This document shows positions 8,412 to 16,491 of a stretch of DNA of 64,000 nucleotides, piece after piece. The DNA is taken from assembly GCA_016218545.1 (NCBI GenBank), contig JACRDQ010000014.1, positions 1-64,000 on the forward strand, given 5' to 3'. The translations under genes were made by a program, and so were the position numbers. The stretch comes from Elusimicrobiota bacterium. Its GTDB lineage: Bacteria; Elusimicrobiota; Elusimicrobia; UBA1565; UBA9628. Each line of letters opens with the position of its first letter. Positions within the stretch are counted from its first letter, which is position 1. Under the pieces are notes generated by a model. The model was not told where the DNA came from, searched no databases, and saw only the letters and a program-made list of their open reading frames with translations.

Positions 8412-9499
8412 GCCTGGCTTTCCTCCAGTCGGCGCTGGCCGTGGTCGTGACCCTGGGCCTGGTCATCCTCTGCCACGAGTTCGGCCACTTCATCGTGTGC
8501 CGGCTCCTCGGCGTGCGCGTGGAGCGCTTCGCCTTCGGCTTCGGACCCGAGCTCATCGGCTGGACCGGGAGGCTCAAGACGCGGTTCTCCCTCCACGCCA
8601 TCCCGCTGGGCGGCTTCGTCAAGCCCGCCGGCGAGGACATCTCGGAGTGCTCGGGCGCCAAGGACGAGTACTACGGCCAGAATTGGCATCGGAGGCTGGC
8701 GATCGTGTTCGCGGGCCCGACCATGAACTACGTCCTGGCCTGGGCCCTCTTCACGGGCGTCGTGTACTTCCAGGGCATCCCCGAGGCGGGGACCGCTCCC
8801 GTCATCGGGAACCTTGTCTCGGGCTTTCCCGCGGACAAGGGCGGCGTCCTGATCGGCGACGAGGTCACCGCGGTCGCGGGCCTCCGGGTGGACTCCTGGG
8901 AGACCCTGGCCAAGGCCATCCACGCCAGCCCCGGCAAGGAGCTCGAGCTCTCGGTCAAGAGGGCGTCCGGGATCGTGCGCGTGAGGGTCCTCCCGCGCAA
9001 GGACGACGCGACCGGGCGGGGCGTGGTCGGGATCATGCCCCAGCCCGTGTACCGCGAGGTCGGCCCCGTCGAGGCCGTGGTCGAGGGCGCCAAGCAGTGC
9101 GCGCACCTGACGGCCTTCACGATCCAGACCATCGGCTCGAAGCTGCTCAAACGCGAGAAACCCGACCTCGCCGGTCCCGTCGGCATCGCCCAGATGGTCA
9201 GCCGGGCGGCCCACTCGAGCTTCGAGGACCTCGTCTTCCTCATCGGGCTCATCTCGGTCGCCATCGGCTTCTTCAACCTCTTGCCCATCCCCCTCCTCGA
9301 CGGAGGCCATGCCGTCCTCTACCTGTGGGAAGGGGTCTCGGGCAGGAAGCTCACCTCCAACACGGTCAACGCGGCCAACAGCGTGGGCATCTTCTTCCTC
9401 CTCTTCCTGCTGGTCTTCGCCACCTACAACGACTTCAGCCGCATCTATAGGGAACGGGCGGCGCGAAAGGCCGCGGTTTCCCAGCCCAAGCAGCCATAG
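8408..9499 (+). CDS. rseP: RIP metalloprotease RseP (site-2 protease family)
   Basis: Intramembrane zinc protease that cleaves membrane-bound regulators such as anti-sigma factors. The 363-residue protein has the zinc motif HEFGH (His23, Glu24, His27) in the first membrane helix, a single central PDZ domain (around residues 120-190, with GVLIGDEVTAVAGLRV), and the third ligand motif NLLPIPLLDGGH near the C-terminus. E. coli RseP has two PDZ domains; one is common elsewhere. It overlaps cdsA by ATGA and ends the first translation/envelope operon. Confidence 0.95.
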   Translation: MSLAFLQSALAVVVTLGLVILCHEFGHFIVCRLLGVRVERFAFGFGPELIGWTGRLKTRFSLHAIPLGGFVKPAGEDISECSGAKDEYYGQNWHRRLAIVFAGPTMNYVLAWALFTGVVYFQGIPEAGTAPVIGNLVSGFPADKGGVLIGDEVTAVAGLRVDSWETLAKAIHASPGKELELSVKRASGIVRVRVLPRKDDATGRGVVGIMPQPVYREVGPVEAVVEGAKQCAHLTAFTIQTIGSKLLKREKPDLAGPVGIAQMVSRAAHSSFEDLVFLIGLISVAIGFFNLLPIPLLDGGHAVLYLWEGVSGRKLTSNTVNAANSVGIFFLLFLLVFATYNDFSRIYRERAARKAAVSQPKQP

Positions 9500-9501
9500 A
9501 C

Positions 9502-9530
9502 TTGTAGGCGCCCGTCGAAAGTGATACAAT
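9502..9530 (+). promoter_or_regulatory. Promoter of the rimP-nusA-infB operon
   Basis: TTGTAG (9502-9507), a 17-bp spacer, and TACAAT (9525-9530) form a good sigma70-type promoter directly after rseP. Initiation near 9537 gives a leader of about 65 nt that contains the hairpin at 9552-9577. Confidence 0.8.
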
Positions 9531-9551
9531 AGGCTACGGGATTCGGGGAAA

Positions 9552-9577
9552 GTGGCTGAAGTCCGGCCGCTTTTTTT
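9552..9577 (+). terminator. Intrinsic-terminator-like attenuator in the rimP leader
   Basis: GTGGCTG (9552-9558) pairs with CGGCCGC (9564-9570), using two G-U pairs, around the loop AAGTC and is followed by seven T residues. It lies downstream of the promoter at 9502-9530, so it can terminate transcripts starting there as well as readthrough from rseP. This suggests attenuation of the nusA operon. Confidence 0.7.
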
Positions 9578-9601
9578 ATTCCGCCCCGACCCCGCCATGA
9601 C

Positions 9602-10111
9602 ATGGATCTGGGCAAGATAGAACCTCTCGTTTCAGCCATCCTGGAGCAGGAAAAGGCCGAATTGGTCGACCTTGAGTACCTCCGGGAGCAGGGCAAGTGG
9701 GTCCTGCGGCTGTACGTGGACAAGGAAGGGGGCGTGACCCTCGACGACTGCGAGACCCTCTCGGAGAGGGTGGGCGCGGCCCTGGACTCGTCCGACGTCA
9801 TCGACCACTCGTACTGCCTGGAGCTCTCCTCTCCCGGCGTGGACCGGGTGATCAAGAAGGACCGCGATTTCGAACGATTCTCGGGCCGCTGCGTGCGCGT
9901 CGTCCTGCTCGCCCCCGTGGAGGGCCGCAGGCGCCTGGCGGGCAAGCTGCAGGGCCTGGCCGCGGACGAGGTCCTCGTCGAGGCGGAGGGGCGCGTCTGG
10001 CGCCTGCCTCGCCGCGAGGTCGAAGAGGTCCGGCTCGACGCCGCGACCGAATTGGCCGGGGATCTGAAGGCGCGCGACCAGAAGAAGGCTCGGGGGAGAC
10101 AGGGGACATGA
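9602..10111 (+). CDS. rimP: Ribosome maturation factor RimP
   Basis: Assists 30S subunit assembly. 169 residues with the conserved LRLYVDKEGGVTLDDCETLSERV segment type and the diagnostic YCLELSSPGVDRVIKK box, followed by an SH3-like C-terminal domain. It overlaps nusA by ATGA, reproducing the widespread rimP-nusA-infB order. The leader carries a promoter and an attenuator-like hairpin. Confidence 0.95.
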   Translation: MDLGKIEPLVSAILEQEKAELVDLEYLREQGKWVLRLYVDKEGGVTLDDCETLSERVGAALDSSDVIDHSYCLELSSPGVDRVIKKDRDFERFSGRCVRVVLLAPVEGRRRLAGKLQGLAADEVLVEAEGRVWRLPRREVEEVRLDAATELAGDLKARDQKKARGRQGT

Positions 10112-11373
10112 CCGGCAAGTCGGAACTGATCCTGGCGCTCGAGCAGATCGAGCGCGAGAAGGGGATACGGAAGGACGAGATCCTCAAGATGATCGAGGGG
10201 GCCATGATCAGCTCCCTGCGCAAGCACGTGGGCAAGAACGCCGTCATCGAGGCGGCCCTCGACCCCGACACCGCGGACTTCACGGCCTGCGTGGTCAAGA
10301 AGGTCGTCGAGGCCGTCACCGATCCCGAGCTCGAGATCAGCCTGCATGAGGCCCGCATGCACCGCCGCGACGCGGCGGTGGGCGGCGAGGTGCGCATCCC
10401 CGCGCCCGTCGAAGAGTTCAAGCGGATCGCCGCCCAGACCGCCAAGCAGGTCCTCTTTCAGAAGGGGCGCGAGGTCGAGCGCGACAGCCTCTTCTCCGAG
10501 TTCAAGCCCAAGGAGGGCGAGCTCGTCACCGGGTCCGTGCACCGCTTCATGGAGCGGAACATCATCATCACCCTCGACAAGGCCGAGGCCATCCTCCCCC
10601 TGCGCGAGCAGATCCGGCGGGAGCGCTACAACATCGGCCAGTCCGTGCGCGCCGCCATCCTCAAGGTGGACAAGGCCCAGCGGGGCCCGCAGATCGTGCT
10701 CTCCAGGGCGGCTCCTGTCTTCCTGCGCCGGCTCTTCGAGCTCGAGGTCCCCGAGGTGGCCGACAAGACCGTGGAGATCGTCGACGTGGTGCGCGACCCG
10801 GGCTTCCGCTCCAAGGTCGCGGTCCGCTCCACGGACCCGAAGGTCGACGCCGTGGGCTCCTGCGTGGGCCTGCGCGGCTCGCGCATCCGCAGCATCATGA
10901 ACGAGCTCGCGGGCGAGCGCATCGACCTCATCCCCTATGACGACGACCCGGCGGCTTACGTGGCCAACTCCCTGGCCCCGGCCAGGGTCGCGTCCGTGAC
11001 CATCCTCGACGCCTCCCTGCGCCAGGCCGAGGCGCTGGTGAACGAGGAGCAGCTCTCCGTGGCCATCGGCAAGGAAGGGCAGAACATCCGGCTGGCGGCC
11101 AAGCTGACCGGCTGGCATCTCGAGGTGAAGACCAAGCCGGCCGAGCCCAAGCCCGCCGGCGAGGTCTCGGCCTCGGGGCTCTCCGAGCTCGAGGGAGTGG
11201 GTCCCAAGACCGCCGGGATCCTCTCCGCGGCCGGATACGACGACCCCCACCGGCTCGCCGAAGCGTCCGTTCCTGAGCTCACGGCGCTGGAAGGCATCGG
11301 CGAGAAGACGGCGGCCAAGATCGTCGCGAGCGCGAAGCAGTACGCTAAGGATCATCCAAAATCAACCGCATGA
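10108..11373 (+). CDS. nusA: Transcription termination/antitermination protein NusA
   Basis: RNA polymerase accessory factor for pausing, termination and antitermination. The 421-residue protein has an N-terminal polymerase-binding domain (about 1-125), an S1 domain (GELVTGSVHRF), two KH domains (DAVGSCVGLRGSRIRSIMNE; LSVAIGKEGQNIRLAAKLTG), and a C-terminal helix-hairpin-helix region with two tandem motifs (LEGVGPKTAGIL; LEGIGEKTAAKIV). The ATG at 10108 overlaps the rimP stop; the frame stays open far upstream, which is a high-GC artefact. The stop overlaps the infB start. Confidence 0.97.
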   Translation: MTGKSELILALEQIEREKGIRKDEILKMIEGAMISSLRKHVGKNAVIEAALDPDTADFTACVVKKVVEAVTDPELEISLHEARMHRRDAAVGGEVRIPAPVEEFKRIAAQTAKQVLFQKGREVERDSLFSEFKPKEGELVTGSVHRFMERNIIITLDKAEAILPLREQIRRERYNIGQSVRAAILKVDKAQRGPQIVLSRAAPVFLRRLFELEVPEVADKTVEIVDVVRDPGFRSKVAVRSTDPKVDAVGSCVGLRGSRIRSIMNELAGERIDLIPYDDDPAAYVANSLAPARVASVTILDASLRQAEALVNEEQLSVAIGKEGQNIRLAAKLTGWHLEVKTKPAEPKPAGEVSASGLSELEGVGPKTAGILSAAGYDDPHRLAEASVPELTALEGIGEKTAAKIVASAKQYAKDHPKSTA

Positions 11374-14054
11374 CAGAGAAGAAGAAGGTCGTCAAGGCAG
11401 GCACCAAGGCGGACGAGGCTCAAGAAGCCGCGGCCGAGAAGAGGTCGGTCAAGGCGAAGAAGCCCGCCGGATCCGGGACGTCGAAGGCCAAGAAGGGGGC
11501 CAAGCCCGAGGTCCGCAAGCAGGCCGCCGAGAAGCGCGAGACCCAGGAAGAGGGCTCCATCGCCCCCCCGACCCAGAGCCTCGTTTCCGCGTTCTCCCTG
11601 TTGAGGAAGGCCAAGCGCCCGGGTTCGACCTCCCCCACCATCACGCGCATCGCCGCGGGCGGAAGTCTGCCCAAGCCTCCTGCTCCGCCGCCCCCGCCAG
11701 CCGCTCCCGTCCCCGCTCCCGCTCCCGCAGCTTCGGCGCCTCAGGCTGCCAAGCCTCCTGTCGCCGGCGCCCCGGCCGTCCCCGGCGCGCCCAAGCCCCC
11801 GCTCGCCCCCGGAGCCGTGCCTCCGGCTGCCAAGTCTCCCGTGGCCGGGGTCAGGCCCGCGCCTATCCCCGGCGCCAAGCCCCCTCTGCCCCCAGGCGTG
11901 CGTCCCGCAGCGCCTCCGGCCCCCAGGGCTGCCGGCGCTCCCGCGGCTCCCGTGCGTCCCGCCGGAGCCCCTCCTGCCGGAGCTCCTCCGGCCAGACCCG
12001 GCTCCCCGGCCGGCGTGCCCCCGCGTCCCGGCGCCTATCCGCCGAGGCCAGGGGCCCCGGTCTCCAGGCCCGGCGCCCCTGCCGGCGCTCCTCCGTTCCG
12101 CCCCGGCATGCCTTCCCGTCCCGGCATGCCCCATCGGCCGGGCGGCCCGCCGCAGAGGCCGGGCAGCAGGCCCGGAGGTCCCCCTCCGTCCCGTCCCGGC
12201 GCTCCCAGGCCCGCTCAGGGACAGCCCAAGCCGGCCGGCAGGCCCGTCGAGCCCGCCAAGCCCGCTGCCAAGCCCGCGCTCAAGAGGCTCCAGGTCTCCA
12301 CCATGGCGACCGTGCGCGAACTCGCGGAGAAGATGGTGGTCAAGCCCAGCGAGGTCATCGCCAAGCTCATGAAGCTCGGCATCTTCGCCACCATCAACCA
12401 GCGTCTGGAGGGCGAAGCCGCCACCATCGTGGCCCAGGAATTCGGCTGGGAGCTCGACATGGTGGCCATGTACAAGGAGGAGGAGCTCTCGGTCCAGGCG
12501 GCCAAGGATCCTCCGGAGAAGCTCAAGCCCAGGCCCCCCGTCGTCACGGTCATGGGCCACGTGGACCACGGCAAGACGAGCCTGCTCGACGCCATCCGCT
12601 CGAGCAACGTCGCCGCCGGCGAGGCCGGCGCGATCACGCAGCACATCGGCGCCTATCGGGTCGCCACGAAGAAGGGCGACATCGTCTTCCTCGACACCCC
12701 GGGTCACGCGGCCTTCACGGCCATGCGCGCCCGCGGGGCCAAGGTCACGGACCTGGTCATCCTCGTGGTCTCCGCCGCGGACGGCGTCCAGCCGCAGACG
12801 GTCGAGGCCATCGACCACGCCAAGGCCGCGGGCGTCCCCATCATCGTGGCGGTCAATAAGATCGACCTGCCGGGCGCCAACCCGGCCAAGATCCGCCAGG
12901 AGCTCTCCCAGCACGGGCTGCTCTCGGAGGAGTGGGGCGGCAAGACGATCTTCGTCGAGGTCTCCGCGAAGAAGCGCGTGAACATCGACGGCCTCCTTGA
13001 GATGATCGCGCTGCAGGCCGAGATGATGGAGCTCAAGGCCAATCCCGACCGGGCCGCCTACGGCGTCATCCTGGAGTCTCGCCTCGACGCGAGGAAGGGC
13101 CCCGTCGCCACGGTGCTCATCCAGTCCGGGACCCTCAAGATCGGCGACCCCTTCGTCGCGGGCCTGGCCCACGGCAAGGTCAAGGCTCTCATCGACGACC
13201 ACGGCAAGCGCCTCATCAGCGCGGGCCCGGCCATCCCGGCCGAGGTCCTGGGCGTCATCGGCACCCCGCAGGCCGGCGATGTCTTCGGCGTCGTCTCCGA
13301 TGAGCGCCAATCCCGCGAGATCGCGGAGCGCCGCGGCATCGTGGCCCGCGAGCAGGCCCTGGCGCACCAGCGCCACGTGTCCCTCGTCGGCCTGAAGAAC
13401 CAGGTGAAGGCCCGGGCCATCAAGGAGCTCAACGTCGTCCTGAAGGTCGACGTGGCGGGCTCCCTGCAGGCCATCAAGGATTCCCTGGAGACGCTCTCCA
13501 CCCCCGAGTGCAGGGTGCGCACCATCCACGGCGGCTTGGGCAACGTGACCGAGTCCGACGTCCTGCTCGCCTCGGCCTCCGACGCGGTCATCATGGTGTT
13601 CCACGCCGAGGTGGAGCCGCGCGCCGAGGAACTGGCCGAACGCGAGGGCGTCGAGGTCCGCAAGTACGAGATCATCTACGAGATCCTCGCCGACGTCAAG
13701 GCGGCCCTCGAGGGACTGCTCGAGCCCGAGATCGTCGACGTGGTCGTGGGCAAGGGCGAGGTCCTGCAGGTCTTCAGCGTCAAGGACGGGGGCCGCGTCG
13801 CCGGCACCATGATCCGCGAGGGAAAGGTGACCCGCGGGTGCATGAGCCGCCTGCTGCGGGGCGGCGCCGTCGTGGCCAAGGGCAAGGTGAACTCCCTGCG
13901 GCGCTTCAAGGACGACGTCAAAGAGGTGGAGAAGGGCATGGACTGCGGTCTCTCGCTCGAGGGTTCCCCGGTCTACCAGAAGGGCGACGTCTTCGAGTTC
14001 ATCGTGACGGAGACCCGCACCCGCAGGCTCAGCGACGCCGCGGAGAAGAAGTAG
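11370..14054 (+). CDS. infB: Translation initiation factor IF-2
   Basis: GTPase that brings initiator tRNA to the 30S subunit. 894 residues. The N-terminal part to about residue 310 is Lys/Glu-rich and then a long Pro/Ala/Gly-rich linker, probably disordered. Then come the IF2-N domain ([20 protein letters not shown]), the G domain starting near residue 395 ([33 protein letters not shown]), and domains II-IV. It overlaps nusA by four bases. The linker explains the very proline-rich composition of this stretch; it is not a separate gene. Confidence 0.98.
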   Translation: MTEKKKVVKAGTKADEAQEAAAEKRSVKAKKPAGSGTSKAKKGAKPEVRKQAAEKRETQEEGSIAPPTQSLVSAFSLLRKAKRPGSTSPTITRIAAGGSLPKPPAPPPPPAAPVPAPAPAASAPQAAKPPVAGAPAVPGAPKPPLAPGAVPPAAKSPVAGVRPAPIPGAKPPLPPGVRPAAPPAPRAAGAPAAPVRPAGAPPAGAPPARPGSPAGVPPRPGAYPPRPGAPVSRPGAPAGAPPFRPGMPSRPGMPHRPGGPPQRPGSRPGGPPPSRPGAPRPAQGQPKPAGRPVEPAKPAAKPALKRLQVSTMATVRELAEKMVVKPSEVIAKLMKLGIFATINQRLEGEAATIVAQEFGWELDMVAMYKEEELSVQAAKDPPEKLKPRPPVVTVMGHVDHGKTSLLDAIRSSNVAAGEAGAITQHIGAYRVATKKGDIVFLDTPGHAAFTAMRARGAKVTDLVILVVSAADGVQPQTVEAIDHAKAAGVPIIVAVNKIDLPGANPAKIRQELSQHGLLSEEWGGKTIFVEVSAKKRVNIDGLLEMIALQAEMMELKANPDRAAYGVILESRLDARKGPVATVLIQSGTLKIGDPFVAGLAHGKVKALIDDHGKRLISAGPAIPAEVLGVIGTPQAGDVFGVVSDERQSREIAERRGIVAREQALAHQRHVSLVGLKNQVKARAIKELNVVLKVDVAGSLQAIKDSLETLSTPECRVRTIHGGLGNVTESDVLLASASDAVIMVFHAEVEPRAEELAEREGVEVRKYEIIYEILADVKAALEGLLEPEIVDVVVGKGEVLQVFSVKDGGRVAGTMIREGKVTRGCMSRLLRGGAVVAKGKVNSLRRFKDDVKEVEKGMDCGLSLEGSPVYQKGDVFEFIVTETRTRRLSDAAEKK

Positions 14055-14066
14055 CGGCGGCCGGTC

Positions 14067-14423
14067 ATGTACACGCGCAACGACCGGCTCAACGCCCTCT
14101 TCATGGAGGAGATCAGCCTCGCCCTGCGCTCCGTGAAGGACCCGGGGCTCTCGGGCTTCCTCACCGTGACGGGGGTGAGCTTGAGCGCCGACCGGAAGCT
14201 CGCGACGGTCTACTACTCGGTCTTCGGTGAGGCGGAGCAGAAGCAGTCCACGACGGCCGCCCTCAGGCGCGCCGCGAAGTTCATCCGGCACACCATGGTC
14301 AAGCGCCTGAGCCTGAAGATCATCCCGGAGATCGTCTTCAAGTTCGACGACACCCCCGCGCGCGCCGACAGGGTCGAGAGCATCCTCAACCGCCTCGATG
14401 ACGAGAAGAAGAAGCAGCCCTGA
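14067..14423 (+). CDS. rbfA: Ribosome-binding factor A
   Basis: Small KH-fold 30S maturation factor. 118 residues, with RLNALFMEEISLAL at the N-terminus, VSLSADRKLATVYYSVFG, and LKIIPEIVFKFDD, the standard RbfA landmarks. It lies 12 nt after infB and 4 nt before the preferred truB start, in the conserved infB-rbfA-truB order. Confidence 0.95.
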   Translation: MYTRNDRLNALFMEEISLALRSVKDPGLSGFLTVTGVSLSADRKLATVYYSVFGEAEQKQSTTAALRRAAKFIRHTMVKRLSLKIIPEIVFKFDDTPARADRVESILNRLDDEKKKQP

Positions 14424-14427
14424 CCTG

Positions 14428-15150
14428 ATGACCGGCGGGATGATCCTCTTCGACAAGCCCCAAGGCTGGACGTCCCATGACGCCGCCGAGGCGTTCCGGC
14501 GCATGCTCCCGCCCGGCACCAAGGTGGGCCACTGCGGAGCCCTGGACCCGGTGGCCACGGGCCTGCTGGTCCTGCTGGTCGGGCCCTGCACCAGGCTCCA
14601 GGCCATGATGCAGGGGCTCGACAAGGAGTATTCGGGCCACATCCGCCTCGGGGTCGAGACGGACACCGGCGACATCACGGGCAAGGTCCTGGCCGAGAAG
14701 CCCGTGCCGGAGCTCTCCCTGGGCGACCTCCAGAAGCTCATGGACGGCTTCCTGGGGAAAGTGGACGTGCCGGTCCCGGCCTATTCGGCGGTCAAGCACA
14801 AGGGGCGGGCTCTCTACGAGTACGCCCGCAAGGGCCAGCCCGTGCCGGAGAAGCGGCGGGTCTCGCGCATCGACTCCTGGCGCGCCCTCTCCTACCAGGC
14901 CCCGGACCTCGAGCACTCCATCCGGTGCTCGAGCGGGACCTATATCCGGGCTCTCGCCGCCGAGATCGGCGGCCGCCTCGGCTGCGGGGCCACCATGCTC
15001 ACCCTGCGCCGCGACCGGGTGGCCTCACTCAAACTCTCGGACGCGCTCACGCTCTCGGACGCCAAGGACCTCTCGCTCAAGGACCTCAAGGCCATGCTGG
15101 AGGGCTCCCTGAAGCACCTTCAGGAGGTCGCCGTGGGGCCGCGCAAATGA
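14428..15150 (+). CDS. truB: tRNA pseudouridine(55) synthase
   Basis: Isomerises U55 in the tRNA T-loop. The 240-residue protein shows LFDKPQGWTSHD, the catalytic box HCGALDPVATGLL (Asp40), and KHKGRALYEYARKG. I prefer the ATG at 14428, 4 nt after the rbfA stop, over the in-frame ATG at 14398, which lies inside rbfA and adds non-conserved residues. It overlaps the riboflavin kinase gene by ATGA. Confidence 0.95.
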   Translation: MTGGMILFDKPQGWTSHDAAEAFRRMLPPGTKVGHCGALDPVATGLLVLLVGPCTRLQAMMQGLDKEYSGHIRLGVETDTGDITGKVLAEKPVPELSLGDLQKLMDGFLGKVDVPVPAYSAVKHKGRALYEYARKGQPVPEKRRVSRIDSWRALSYQAPDLEHSIRCSSGTYIRALAAEIGGRLGCGATMLTLRRDRVASLKLSDALTLSDAKDLSLKDLKAMLEGSLKHLQEVAVGPRK

Positions 15151-15563
15151 AGCTCTGCCTGCGCGGCACCGTGGTGCGGGGCGCGGGCCTGGGCCGGGAG
15201 TTGGGCTTCCCCACCGCCAACCTGACCCTCGTGGCCGGCGCAGGCTGCGCCGCGCTGGAGGCGGTCCCCTGCGGCGTCTTCCGGGTCGAAGTCTCCGGTT
15301 CGAGGGTCAAGGGGCCCCGTCAGGGCGTGTGCAACGTCGGCGTCCGCCCCACGGTGGAGTCCGCGGGCCGCAAGCTCGTGGAGGTCCACCTCCTCGATTT
15401 CGACGGCGACCTCTACGGGTCGGAGCTGGTCTTGAACTTCCAGGGGAGGATCCGCGACGAGCGCAGGTTCGCGGGCCTCGACGAGCTCAAGGCCCAGATC
15501 GCCAAGGACGTGGCCGAGGCCAGGGCGCCTCGCCGCCCCCGCGGCGGGGTGAGGGCCGCATGA
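15147..15563 (+). CDS. Stand-alone riboflavin kinase (RibF C-terminal domain only)
   Basis: Phosphorylates riboflavin to FMN. The 138-residue protein corresponds to the riboflavin kinase half of RibF: GRELGFPTANL (nucleotide/metal-binding PTAN), YGxF-like PCGVFRVEV, VCNVGVRPTV, and VEVHLLDFDGDLYG with the catalytic Glu region. The usual N-terminal FAD synthetase domain (HxGH nucleotidyltransferase), normally encoded just after truB in the same polypeptide, is absent: the gene starts by ATGA overlap with truB. FAD synthesis must be encoded elsewhere. Alternatively this is a reduced RibF; no remnant of the first domain is visible. Confidence 0.88.
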   Translation: MKLCLRGTVVRGAGLGRELGFPTANLTLVAGAGCAALEAVPCGVFRVEVSGSRVKGPRQGVCNVGVRPTVESAGRKLVEVHLLDFDGDLYGSELVLNFQGRIRDERRFAGLDELKAQIAKDVAEARAPRRPRGGVRAA

Positions 15564-16480
15564 GCGCCCTGCTGGCCGTGGACCTCGGCGGCACCAAGAT
15601 CATGGCCTGCCTGGTCTCGGACGGCAGGATCCTCTCCCGGGTCAAGGTCAAGACCAGGGTGGAGGCCGGCGCGGCGGGCGTGGCCCGGCAGATCGCCGAG
15701 GTCTGCGGCGCGGCCCTCGCGGAGAGGTCCGCGGCCTGGTCCGACGTGGCGGCCCTCGGGGTCGCGGTCCCGGGCCTCGTGGAGCACTCGTCCGGCACGG
15801 TGCTCGAGGCCCCCAACCTCGGCTGGGACTCCTTCAAGGCCAAGGCCAGGCTTGAGTCCCTCACCGGACGGCCCGTGGTCCTTGAGAACGACGTCAACGC
15901 GGGTCTGGTCGGCGAGTGGGCCTGCGGAGCCCTGCGCCCCTTCCAGGACGACCCCGCCCCCCTGGCCGCCCTCTTCGTGGGCACCGGCGTGGGCGGCGCC
16001 ATCATGGTGGGCGGCAGGCTCGTGACGGGGCGCTCCGGCATCGCGGGTGAGCTGGGCCACATGAAGGTCGCGGCCGGCGGGCCCAAGTGCGGCTGCGGAG
16101 GCCGCGGGTGTCTGGAGGCCTTGGCGAGCCGCTCCGCCATCGAGAAGGCCGTGGGCTGCGGGCGCGGCCGCTTGACGAGCGGACGCATCGCCAAGCTCCT
16201 GGACCGCAAGGGCAAGAAGAAGCTCAAGAAGGCCGTCTCCCGGGCGGCCTACTACCTCGGCATCGGGGTGGCCAACGTCATCACCGCGCTCAACCCCAGG
16301 GCCGTGGTGCTCGGAGGCGGGTTCATGGAGGCCGTGGGGGAGAGGCTTCTCCCGGACATCATGGACGCGGCCCGCGAGAACTGCTTCGAGCGCGGGCTCA
16401 AGGACTGCAGGGTCCTGCTCTCCTCCCTCGGAGACGACGCCGTGGTCCTGGGCGCGGCCCGCCTGGCTGGCGCCCGCTGA
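15560..16480 (+). CDS. ROK-family sugar kinase (glucokinase-like)
   Basis: Probably phosphorylates glucose or a related hexose. 306 residues with the ATP motif VDLGGTK near the N-terminus, LENDVNAGLVGEW with the catalytic Asp, the phosphate-binding FVGTGVGGAIM, the ROK signature GELGHMKV, and the zinc cluster KCGCGGRGCLEA. There is no N-terminal helix-turn-helix, so it is an enzyme and not a ROK repressor. It overlaps the riboflavin kinase gene by four bases and ends convergently, 11 nt from the ankyrin-caspase gene. Confidence 0.9.
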   Translation: MSALLAVDLGGTKIMACLVSDGRILSRVKVKTRVEAGAAGVARQIAEVCGAALAERSAAWSDVAALGVAVPGLVEHSSGTVLEAPNLGWDSFKAKARLESLTGRPVVLENDVNAGLVGEWACGALRPFQDDPAPLAALFVGTGVGGAIMVGGRLVTGRSGIAGELGHMKVAAGGPKCGCGGRGCLEALASRSAIEKAVGCGRGRLTSGRIAKLLDRKGKKKLKKAVSRAAYYLGIGVANVITALNPRAVVLGGGFMEAVGERLLPDIMDAARENCFERGLKDCRVLLSSLGDDAVVLGAARLAGAR

Positions 16481-16491
16481 CGAGCCGAGGC

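Noticed and set aside
9697..11373. Apparent 558-residue N-terminally extended NusA
   Set aside because: The extension is an alternative frame of rimP. NusA similarity starts at the ATG at 10108, which overlaps the rimP stop.
11690..12290. Repeat-like Pro/Ala-rich DNA in infB as a possible separate element
   Set aside because: It is the usual variable linker of IF-2, continuous in frame with the conserved domains on both sides.
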